A stretch of DNA of 49,890 bases from an uncultured Planctomycetota bacterium (lineage in GTDB: Bacteria > Planctomycetota > UBA1135 > GCA-002686595). The stretch lies in NCBI GenBank assembly GCA_903928115.1, contig CAIYPP010000027.1, positions 1 to 49,890 on the forward strand, given 5' to 3'. A program made the position numbers and the translations under genes. This document shows, piece after piece, positions 43,570 through 49,890 of this stretch. The notes under the pieces are model-generated. The model made no database searches. It saw only the letters and a list, made by a program, of their open reading frames with translations, and was not told the origin of the DNA. Numbering within the stretch: position 1 is the stretch's first letter; each line of letters starts with the position of its first letter.

Positions 43570-44886
43570 TCACTTCCCGATGCAGAAACGCGCGAACAAG
43601 GCGTCGAGCACGTCCTCGGGGCTCGTTCGCCCCCCGATCCCGTCGAGGGCGTCGAGGGCTTGGCGCAGGCACTCCGCCGTGAGGTCGAGCGGGCCGCGCG
43701 CGCGAAGGAGCTCCCGGGCCTCCCCGACGCGCTCCCGCGCGAGCGCGAGGGCCGCCATGTGCCGCTCCCCGAGCTCCCGAACCGTCCCCGCCCCCGCCTT
43801 GGCGCCGGAGAGCGCCCGCTCGATGGCCTGCTTCAGGGCGTCGAGCCCCACGCCCCGCGGCGCGCACACCGCGAGCCCCGGACCGCCGAGCCCCCCGCGG
43901 TCGCTCTGGGCGCGCACGAGCAGCTCCCCAGAGCGCACCTCGGGCACGGGAGTCCGAGCGTCGTAGACCCGCAGGACGAGGTCCGCGGCCTCCGTCTCCG
44001 CCTGCGCGAGCCGCTGCGCGCGTCGATCCGGGTCGTCCCCGTCGCGCTCCTCGAAGCTGAAGCTGCGGCCCGCCGTGTCGACGAGCTCGCACTCGAGCTC
44101 GCCGAGCCGCAGGCGGCCGCACAGGGCGTCGCGCGTCGTGCCCGCGACCTCGCTCGTGAGCGCGGATCCACCGACGAGGGCGTTGAAGAGGGTGCTCTTG
44201 CCGGCGTTCGGCGCGCCCGCGAGGACCACGCGCGGAAGCCCCTGCCGCCGCGTGCGCCGCCGCTCCCACGAGCGCGCCTCGTCGAGCAGGGACGCGACAG
44301 CCTCCGTGCGCGCCTCGAGCTCGGCGTGCGGCACGTGCCCCGTGTCGGCCTCGTCGAAGTCGAGGCTCGCCTCGCACAGCACGCGCAGATCGAGCAGCGC
44401 GCCGCGCAGCGCCGCGAGCCGCCGTTCCAACCCGCCGAACAAGAGCTCCGTCGCCGCGCGCCGCTCGCCTTCGTTCGCGGCCTCGACGAGCTCGAGCACC
44501 CCCTCCGCCTGCGAGAGGTCGATGCGCCCGCTCTCGAAGGCGCGCCGCGTGAACTCACCGGGCCGCGCCAGCTCCGCTCCGAGCGCGACGACGCGCTCGA
44601 GCGCCACAGCGAGGAGCGGCGGCGCGCCGCACAGGTGCAACTCGACGACGTCCTCGCGCGTGAACGACGCAGGTCCGGGCATCGCGAGCGCGAGGAGCGG
44701 CTGCGTTCCGCGCCCATCGTCGAAGCGCCCGCGCCACGCCCCACGCCGCGTGAGCGCCGCAGGATCCTCGAAGCTCGCGCAGCGCCGCGCGAGCTCGAGC
44801 GCGCGCGGACCCGAGAGCCGGATCACGCCGCGCACGCCCGGTCCGGGCGGCGTGGCGATCGCCGCGATCGTGCTGCGGCGCGCCAT
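43570..44886 (-). CDS. mnmE: tRNA modification GTPase MnmE
   Basis: The product is 438 aa. With MnmG it forms the 5-carboxymethylaminomethyl group on U34 of some tRNAs. The N-terminal TrmE domain has TIAAIATPPGPGVRGVIRLSG and RPGEFTRRAFESGRIDLSQA. The G domain has Walker A GAPNAGKST, VAGTTRDAL (switch I) and DTAGRSF (G3). The C-terminus ends in LFARFCIGK, the catalytic Cys motif. The NKxD motif is not obvious (RAQSDRGG stands near it), which is atypical. It follows yidC by 4 nt. mnmG is not in the window. Confidence 0.93.
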   Translation of the reverse strand: MARRSTIAAIATPPGPGVRGVIRLSGPRALELARRCASFEDPAALTRRGAWRGRFDDGRGTQPLLALAMPGPASFTREDVVELHLCGAPPLLAVALERVVALGAELARPGEFTRRAFESGRIDLSQAEGVLELVEAANEGERRAATELLFGGLERRLAALRGALLDLRVLCEASLDFDEADTGHVPHAELEARTEAVASLLDEARSWERRRTRRQGLPRVVLAGAPNAGKSTLFNALVGGSALTSEVAGTTRDALCGRLRLGELECELVDTAGRSFSFEERDGDDPDRRAQRLAQAETEAADLVLRVYDARTPVPEVRSGELLVRAQSDRGGLGGPGLAVCAPRGVGLDALKQAIERALSGAKAGAGTVRELGERHMAALALARERVGEARELLRARGPLDLTAECLRQALDALDGIGGRTSPEDVLDALFARFCIGK

Positions 44887-44890
44887 GGGC

Positions 44891-46858
44891 TCACTTGCGC
44901 TTGCCGCCCCGCCCGCGCGACGCCTCCGCCGCGCGCTGCGCTTCCTCGGCGCGCGCCATCATCTTCTGCATCCACGACTTCTTCTCCTGCCCCGGAGGCG
45001 GGATCGAGTCGTCGATCGGCCAGATCTTCTTGATCAGCGTCATCTCGAGGATGCCGAGTCCCGACTGCGTGATCATGTAGAGCGAGAGACCCGCCGCGTA
45101 GTTGTAGAGGAAGATGCCCATGATCGCGGGCATCCACATCATCATCTTCTGCATCTTCGCAGCCTGCTCGTCGGTCGGAACCGGCATCAGCTTCTGCTGC
45201 CAGATCCACAGCACGATCATCAGGATCGGCAACAGGTTGAAATACTCGATCACGCCCACGAACGGCAGGTGCGTATCGAGGTTGAGCGTCAGCAACGCGT
45301 CCGGCTTCGAGAGGTCGTCGATCCACAGCGCGAACGGCGCGTGGCGCAGCTCGAAGGCCGTGCGCAGGCACGCATACAGGCCAAAGAAGACCGGCATCTG
45401 CACGAACATCGGGAGGCAGCCGCCCAACGGCGGCGCGAGTCCTTCGCGCGCGAAGAGCTCCTGCTGCAGCTTGCGCATCTTGGCCGGGTCTTCGGCGTGG
45501 CGCTTCTTGATCGCGTCGAGCTCGGGCTGGAAGCGCCTCATCTTCTTCTGGAAGCGCGCCATCGCCGTCTGCGAGCGGCGGTTGAACGGATACAGGATCA
45601 AGCGCACGCACAACGTGAGCAGGATGATCGCGATGCCCCAGTTGCCCACGATCCCGTGGAAGAAGCGCAGCGTCGCGACGAGCACCGCACCGAGCCCCGC
45701 GAGCGAGAAGAGGCCGCAGAAGCTGCCGATGTCGCCGTCGATCAGCGCCTCGAAGTCCGCATGCTCGGCGTACATCACCTTCGAGTCCTTCGGACCCGCG
45801 TACAGCGCGTAGGGGTAGCGCAGCGTCTCGCCCTTCTTCGGCAGATTGAGCTCGACCACGACGTCGGAGACGACGTACTTCCACTGCTCCGCCGCCTTCT
45901 CGGGGTTCGCGCGCGCCGCGGCGTCGTCGAAGAGCCGCCGCCAGCGCGCGCTCGTCATCGAGGCGCGCGTCACGTCGTCTGCGCCGCGCATCAGGACCGC
46001 GAAGTAGTGGTTGTGCACGCCGACGAAGGAGAGCTCGTCGAACGGAACCTCGAAGGTGTTCGATCTCTCGCGGCCCATGTCGTCGCGCGGCACCGATTGC
46101 GCGATCGGCAGCATCGCGCGCCGCGGCAGGTCCTCGCTCGTGCGGCCCGCGGCGATCGCCTGCGGGTCGATGTAGAACTTGTCGGTCGAGTCCTGCGGCA
46201 GGATCTCGGCGGGCGTGAACAGGTAGCCGAGCCGCCGCGTGCCATCGAGCGATTGGTTCTCGATGGCGAGCTCCACGTCGATGCGGTAGCTCTTCGGCTG
46301 GAAGCGCACGCGCTTGATCCAGCGCACGCCGCTGCCTTGCGCGAGGTCGAACTCGACGCCGCCCTCGATCTCGCGCATCCGCCACAGCGCGTCTTCGAGG
46401 GGCTCCCGCTCGAGGTCCTTGCTCGAAGGCTCGCTGCGCCACGCGAGCGAGCCCGTCGACGCGCCGCCCGAGACCTTCGAGTCGAGCAGCGTCACCCAGT
46501 GCTCCGCGTCGAGGCGCGCGGCGGGGTCGAGCTCGATCTGGTCGTAGAAGTTCGCGAGCTTGAGCTCCGTGAGGCGCGCGCCGCGGTTCGAGAAGGTCGC
46601 GCGGTAGCTGCCGACCTCGCCGGGCGTGCCGATCTGAACGACCAGCGTGCGCTCCGCGTCCTCGCCGACGCGCTCGCCCAAGATCGGTCGATCGTCGGCC
46701 GGCTTCGCGGCGGGCTTGGGCTCGGCCTGCGGCTGGCTCGCCTCGATCAAGGCTTCCACCGTCGCCTTGGGCTCGGGGGGCGGCTTAGGTGCGAAGAACT
46801 GCCACGCGACCAGCACGACGGTCGAGAGCAGGAGGGCAGTGAGCAGGCGCTTTTCCAA
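44891..46858 (-). CDS. yidC: Membrane protein insertase YidC
   Basis: The product is 655 aa of the Gram-negative type. The N-terminus MEKRLLTALLLSTVVLVAWQ (first residue encoded TTG) is a membrane anchor, followed by a P/A/K-rich linker and a large periplasmic beta domain (about 65-390). The insertase core has IVGNWGIAIILLTLCVRLIL, PLGGCLPMFVQMPVFFGLY, YFNLLPILMIVLWIWQQKLM and GLSLYMITQSGLGILE. The C-terminal tail is positively charged. TTG 46858 is chosen because it is the only initiator codon that yields the proper N-terminus; no Shine-Dalgarno sequence is evident. mnmE follows directly, as in many genomes, but rnpA-yidD lie elsewhere. Confidence 0.94.
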   Translation of the reverse strand: MEKRLLTALLLSTVVLVAWQFFAPKPPPEPKATVEALIEASQPQAEPKPAAKPADDRPILGERVGEDAERTLVVQIGTPGEVGSYRATFSNRGARLTELKLANFYDQIELDPAARLDAEHWVTLLDSKVSGGASTGSLAWRSEPSSKDLEREPLEDALWRMREIEGGVEFDLAQGSGVRWIKRVRFQPKSYRIDVELAIENQSLDGTRRLGYLFTPAEILPQDSTDKFYIDPQAIAAGRTSEDLPRRAMLPIAQSVPRDDMGRERSNTFEVPFDELSFVGVHNHYFAVLMRGADDVTRASMTSARWRRLFDDAAARANPEKAAEQWKYVVSDVVVELNLPKKGETLRYPYALYAGPKDSKVMYAEHADFEALIDGDIGSFCGLFSLAGLGAVLVATLRFFHGIVGNWGIAIILLTLCVRLILYPFNRRSQTAMARFQKKMRRFQPELDAIKKRHAEDPAKMRKLQQELFAREGLAPPLGGCLPMFVQMPVFFGLYACLRTAFELRHAPFALWIDDLSKPDALLTLNLDTHLPFVGVIEYFNLLPILMIVLWIWQQKLMPVPTDEQAAKMQKMMMWMPAIMGIFLYNYAAGLSLYMITQSGLGILEMTLIKKIWPIDDSIPPPGQEKKSWMQKMMARAEEAQRAAEASRGRGGKRK

Positions 46859-46917
46859 GGGAAGTCCGAGGTGGGCCGTGGGAGAGCCGGTGAGGGGACG
46901 GGAGGCGAGGGACGGCG

Positions 46918-47736
46918 CTACTGGCCGAGCGCGAGGCGATCGGCGAGGTGAACGGGGAGCTCGGGCACGGCGCGGATGTGATCCTGCGCGCTCGAGACGT
47001 CGTACTCGAGGCGCACGAAGCTCAGGTTGCGGCCGTCGAAGAGCGCGTACGAGAGGCGGCGATCGCCGTCGCGCGGCTGGCCGACCGAGCCGACGTTCAC
47101 GATCGCGCGGCAGCGGCTGAGGTTTCCGAGATCGTAGGGCCCCTCGGTGCCGCGCGGCCGGTAGTAGCGTCCGTCTTCGTAGAAGATGCCCGGCACGTGG
47201 CTGTGCCCGACGAAGCACACGCCCGAGTGTCCGTCGGGGTCGACCGCGCGCATGCGATCGAAGTTCCCCTGCATCTTCGCGCCGTCGCGCGCGTCCCGCG
47301 GCAGCAGGTACTCCCGCACCGGATCGCGCGGGCTGCCGTGCGCGTACATCGCGCCCTCTTCGACGAGGAAGGGCTCGAGCCCGCCCAGAAAGTCCCAATA
47401 GGCGAGCGCCCTCTCACCCGAAGGCCCGCCCAAGTTGATCTGGTCGCGCGTCCAGTCGATCGCGCGCCGTGCGTTGGGATTGAAGTCCTCGCCCGACGAC
47501 AGCACCGCGTACTCGTGGTTCCCCTGCAGGCACAGCCCGGGCTTGCGCCCGTCTCCGCCGGCGAGGGCCTCCATCAAGAGCTCGAGGCACTCCGTCGGCC
47601 GCGCTCCGTACCCGATCACATCGCCGAGGCACACAAACCGCTCCGCCCCCCGCTCGCGCGCGTCCCGCAGAGCGGTCGAGAGCGCGGGCAAGTTGCTGTG
47701 CAGGTCGGAGATGAGGGCAGTCAGCGGATACGTCAC
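46918..47736 (-). CDS. Calcineurin-like metallophosphoesterase
   Basis: The product is 272 aa. All five motifs of the fold are present: LISDLHSN, CLGDVIGYGARPTECL, LQGNHEYAV, YAHGSPRD and FVGHSHVPGIF, then NVGSVGQPRDGDRRLSYALF. This is the YfcE/ApaH-related bacterial group acting on phosphodiesters or diadenosine polyphosphates; the substrate is unknown. It is cytoplasmic. GTG 47736 is chosen because it starts at the first strand and lies 58 nt after a GATAAT hexamer; a longer frame would run through the promoter. It is the first gene before yidC-mnmE, with a 59-nt gap. Confidence 0.87.
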   Translation of the reverse strand: MTYPLTALISDLHSNLPALSTALRDARERGAERFVCLGDVIGYGARPTECLELLMEALAGGDGRKPGLCLQGNHEYAVLSSGEDFNPNARRAIDWTRDQINLGGPSGERALAYWDFLGGLEPFLVEEGAMYAHGSPRDPVREYLLPRDARDGAKMQGNFDRMRAVDPDGHSGVCFVGHSHVPGIFYEDGRYYRPRGTEGPYDLGNLSRCRAIVNVGSVGQPRDGDRRLSYALFDGRNLSFVRLEYDVSSAQDHIRAVPELPVHLADRLALGQ

Positions 47737-47794
47737 GGGCGCCGTGTCCCAAGGGTCGGGCCGGACGGCGGCGCCCGCTCCACGAGGGGCGGGG

Positions 47795-47800
47795 ATTATC
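47795..47800 (-). promoter_or_regulatory. -10 hexamer GATAAT
   Basis: GATAAT on the minus strand stands out in a G+C-rich gap. It would give a leader of about 50 nt for the phosphoesterase-yidC-mnmE unit. Confidence 0.45.
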
Positions 47801-47851
47801 AGGACCACCCCCCACGGCGGCAAGCCCTAGGGGAGGACCGTCACCATGCTC

Positions 47852-47937
47852 CAGGGGCCGCGCAGATGCGAACCGGTGCAGGAGTAGCCCACCCACGCGG
47901 CCCTGAGACGCTCCAGCGCTGCGGCAGATTCCGCAGC
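47852..47937. other. Intergenic element with two hairpins
   Basis: In the 252-nt gap 47737-47988, 47852-47862 pairs with 47896-47905 (10 bp with one bulge), and GCTGCGG (47918-47924) pairs with CCGCAGC (47931-47937). It lies downstream of the minus-strand membrane protein gene and upstream of the phosphoesterase promoter. It could be the 3' end of the former, or a small RNA. I recognise no known RNA family. Confidence 0.35.
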
Positions 47938-47988
47938 CCCCGCGCCCCACGCCCCGCCGCTCGTCCGGACCGCGTCCGCGGCCGATCG

Positions 47989-48498
47989 TCAGTAGGCGAA
48001 GCCCGTGACTTGGCGCAGCTGCCAGACGAAATGCACGCCGACCACGACGCAGTCCTCGTCCTGCCAAAACACCTCGTAGCCCAGCTCGTTCTCGCGCGGA
48101 CTCTCGACGAACTCGAGGAGCTCCTCCTCGTGCCGTGCCAGGAATCCGTGCTCGTCCACGTCGAGCCACTTGCAGCCGACGAGCAGGAGTGCGGGCGAAA
48201 GCGCGAGCACGCTCCAGAGCACACCGAGCACCGACGGAACTCGAAACGTCGAAATGCCGCGTGACAGCCGCCAAACCAACGCGCACAGACCGCCCACAAG
48301 TCCGATCGGGAGGAGCGCATAGATCGCGAGGACCCACAGCATGCCGACTAGGTTGCTGCCCGGGGATTTCCCGAGGTCGAGCAGGTACCACTCCGTCGGC
48401 ACGATCGCGACCGGCAAGATCAGGCAGAACGAGATTCGAATGCCGAGGACAAGCGTGCGCCCAACGCCTCGCACGAGGGACGGCGCCGCGAGCTCCAC
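47989..48498 (-). CDS. Small membrane protein of unknown function
   Basis: The product is 169 aa. Three hydrophobic segments are visible: TLVLGIRISFCLILPVAIV, LVGMLWVLAIYALLPIGLVG and VPSVLGVLWSVLALSPALLL. A Cys (LLVGCKWLDVDEHGFL) ends the third helix, followed by about 55 acidic soluble residues ending in FVWQLRQVTGFAY. I do not recognise the family. The GTG at 48498 starts 2 nt after the stop of the WecA-like gene; GTG 48474 is an alternative. The codon pattern is like its neighbours. Confidence 0.6.
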   Translation of the reverse strand: MELAAPSLVRGVGRTLVLGIRISFCLILPVAIVPTEWYLLDLGKSPGSNLVGMLWVLAIYALLPIGLVGGLCALVWRLSRGISTFRVPSVLGVLWSVLALSPALLLVGCKWLDVDEHGFLARHEEELLEFVESPRENELGYEVFWQDEDCVVVGVHFVWQLRQVTGFAY

Positions 48499-48500
48499 GC

Positions 48501-49520
48501 CTATCCGCGCTCCCGAGCGGGCGCTGCGTGTGCCAGCTCGTCGGGCGCGACCGCACCCGAAGCCTCGCGAGGCGCGGGAGCGAATCGCAAGGCGAGGACG
48601 AAGCCGAGGGTCGTGAGCGGCAGGCCGAGCCAGCCGAGCAGCACGGCGGGAAGCGACAACGCCAAGAGCGCGAGCGCAACCTGCAGGGGCGAGAGGCCGC
48701 GCGCCTGCAGCCGATGCGCGAGGTGACGGCGATCGCCGACCCACGGCAGCGAGCCGAGGCGCAGCCGCACGAGCGACAGGCGCGCGAGGTCGAGCGCCGG
48801 CAGCGCGAGCGCAGGCCAGGCGGCGGGCACGAGCAGGAAGAGAACCCCGAGAACGTGGCTGCCCGCATCGCCGAGGATCGCGCGGGGCGCGTGGCCGCGG
48901 CGCGCGACGTTGAAGGGCAAGAAGCCTGCGACGGCAGCCGCGAAGAGCGGCGCCGGTGCGGCGAACGTCGCGAGCGCGAGTCCGCCCGCGGCTCCGTCCG
49001 CGTTGTCGAACGTGTTCACGAGGTTGAGCGCGACGCAGGCGCCGAGAGCACACAAGAGCGCACCTCCCCACGCGCCGAGCGCGGTCGGCTGCGCGATCAC
49101 GAGCGGCAGCCCGAGCACGAACCCCGCCGCGGCCTGCCCGAGGAGCTTGTGCAGCGGCGCGAGGCCATCCTCGAGCACGTCGTCGATGGTGCCGACAGCA
49201 AACGCGACGAGGACAGCGCCGAGCGGCCAAAGCGTCGCGCCTGGCCGCAGCGCGAACGGCTCGAGCGCGAGCAGTGCTCGCCCGGGAACGAACTCGGCGT
49301 TCGCGCGCCCCGCGAACTCGAGCGCGAGCCAGCCCGCGAGCAAGCCCGCAAGGACGCCTGCGCCACCGACGAGCGGCAGCGGCAGGGCCGCGCGCTTGCG
49401 ATCGCTCGCCCCACCGTCGACCCAGCCGTAGCGCCGCGCCACGCGTTGCAGCGCGAACGTCGCTCCGAAGCTCACGACGAGCGCAAGGACCGTCGGCGAG
49501 AGGTGCGGAGCGAGACTCAT
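48501..49520 (-). CDS. WecA/TagO/Rfe-like polyprenyl-phosphate sugar-1-phosphate transferase
   Basis: The product is 339 aa with about ten membrane helices. It would transfer a HexNAc-1-phosphate from a UDP-sugar to undecaprenyl phosphate and so start a surface-glycan chain. Conserved cytoplasmic motifs are the Asp pair AVGTIDDVLEDG, NLVNTFDNADGAAGG, AILGDAGSHVLGVLF and GDRRHLAHRLQARGLS (HxxHRL of the WecA branch). The MraY-specific motifs are not evident. The ATG at 49520 overlaps the nadD stop (ATGA). It may serve the polysaccharide locus at 17-24 kb, but this is an inference. Confidence 0.85.
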   Translation of the reverse strand: MSLAPHLSPTVLALVVSFGATFALQRVARRYGWVDGGASDRKRAALPLPLVGGAGVLAGLLAGWLALEFAGRANAEFVPGRALLALEPFALRPGATLWPLGAVLVAFAVGTIDDVLEDGLAPLHKLLGQAAAGFVLGLPLVIAQPTALGAWGGALLCALGACVALNLVNTFDNADGAAGGLALATFAAPAPLFAAAVAGFLPFNVARRGHAPRAILGDAGSHVLGVLFLLVPAAWPALALPALDLARLSLVRLRLGSLPWVGDRRHLAHRLQARGLSPLQVALALLALSLPAVLLGWLGLPLTTLGFVLALRFAPAPREASGAVAPDELAHAAPARERG

Positions 49521-49890
49521 GACTTCGGCGACTCGGGCGGCTCGGCCCGCAGGCCATAGATGCCGCGCGACCGGATGTATTCCAGCACGCTCGGAGAAAG
49601 TGCGTCGGTCGGCACCTCGCCGCGCTCGAGCCGCTCGCGCACGTCCGTCGACGACTCGGGCGCGGGCGGCACACGCACGAGGCCGCGCTCGACGCACGCG
49701 AAGAGCTCCGGCGAGAGCGTGCGTTCGAGGTGGGCGAGCACCGCCTCGTCCCCGCCCTCGCGCCACACGACGATCGGCTGCGCGAGGGTCAGGACTGTTT
49801 CGGCTCGATGCCAGCGCTCCAACCCGCGCAGGTTGTCCCAGCCGATCAGAAGGTGCAGCGCGCAGTCGCTCGCGAGCCCCGCGCGCGCGG
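49517..49890 (-). CDS. nadD: Nicotinate-nucleotide adenylyltransferase, C-terminal part
   Basis: About 124 residues are present; the N-terminus with the HxGH motif lies beyond the right edge. The family region LHLLIGWDNLRGLERWHRAE matches NadD (IIGxDxLxxLxxW), followed by TLAQPIVVWREGG. The end ESSTDVRERLERGE and LSPSVLEYIRSRGIYG match the ISSTxIRxRL and P..V..YI...GLY motifs. NadD adenylates nicotinate mononucleotide in NAD synthesis. Its stop overlaps the next start as ATGA, so it probably leads the operon with the WecA-like gene. Confidence 0.88.
   Translation of the reverse strand, partial: ARAGLASDCALHLLIGWDNLRGLERWHRAETVLTLAQPIVVWREGGDEAVLAHLERTLSPELFACVERGLVRVPPAPESSTDVRERLERGEVPTDALSPSVLEYIRSRGIYGLRAEPPESPKS

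Noticed and set aside
47852..47905. Possible 4.5S/SRP RNA (CGAACCGG...AGTAGCCC)
   Set aside because: The universal GGAA-capped hairpin with its asymmetric loop (AGGTCCGGAAGGAAGCAG) is missing.

Overview
This window comes from a very G+C-rich bacterial chromosome with dense coding and strong G/C preference at third codon positions. The best guess for the host is a member of the Planctomycetota, with moderate confidence. The evidence is a membrane protein of the TMTC type with TPR repeats, paired M14-like secreted proteins with DxDxDG stretches, several LAxC lipoproteins, and a PAS protein ending in a CxxC...CxxC module. I see no rRNA, tRNA, CRISPR array, insertion sequence or phage gene. The stretch reads as stable chromosome.

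Layout. 0.1-11.4 kb: TMTC-like membrane protein; DHH phosphoesterase plus rlmN; a lysine 6-aminotransferase (lat) coupled to an aldehyde-dehydrogenase-like gene; rnpA-yidD; a propeller lipoprotein; a PA/M28/PDZ peptidase; a WalJ-like MBL hydrolase. 11.4-17.3 kb: an AddA/AddB-like helicase-nuclease pair. 17.4-24.1 kb: a polysaccharide locus with three glycosyltransferases and a GT39-like membrane protein. 24.2-28.1 kb: the most interesting part, a structured leader followed by an acyl-CoA-dehydrogenase-like flavoprotein without the catalytic Glu, a PhnD-like binding protein without a signal peptide, and a TusA-like/ferritin-like diiron fusion. A PAS/zinc protein faces this cluster. 28.3-37.1 kb: a small DUF2892 membrane protein, the SpoVR-DUF444-PrkA stress module, a QC-like M28 lipoprotein, and two M14-like proteins without zinc ligands. 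37.2-47.7 kb, all on the minus strand: metallophosphoesterase, yidC, mnmE, nrdR, an NrdD-like protein without a glycyl radical, and smc. 48.0-49.9 kb: a small membrane protein, a WecA/TagO-like enzyme, and the C-terminal part of nadD.

Expression logic visible in the DNA. Many operon-first genes have a TAnnnT hexamer ending only 6-12 nt before the start codon, which implies leaderless or nearly leaderless transcripts. Downstream genes are joined by 4-nt ATGA/GTGA overlaps or have a clear Shine-Dalgarno sequence. Clear exceptions with longer leaders are nrdR (with a NrdR-box-like palindrome over its -10), prkA, the glycosyltransferase operon, the phosphoesterase, and the 24.3 kb cluster (about 150 nt, highly foldable). 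All coordinates, motifs and pairings were read by eye; no alignment, fold-energy or database search was run.
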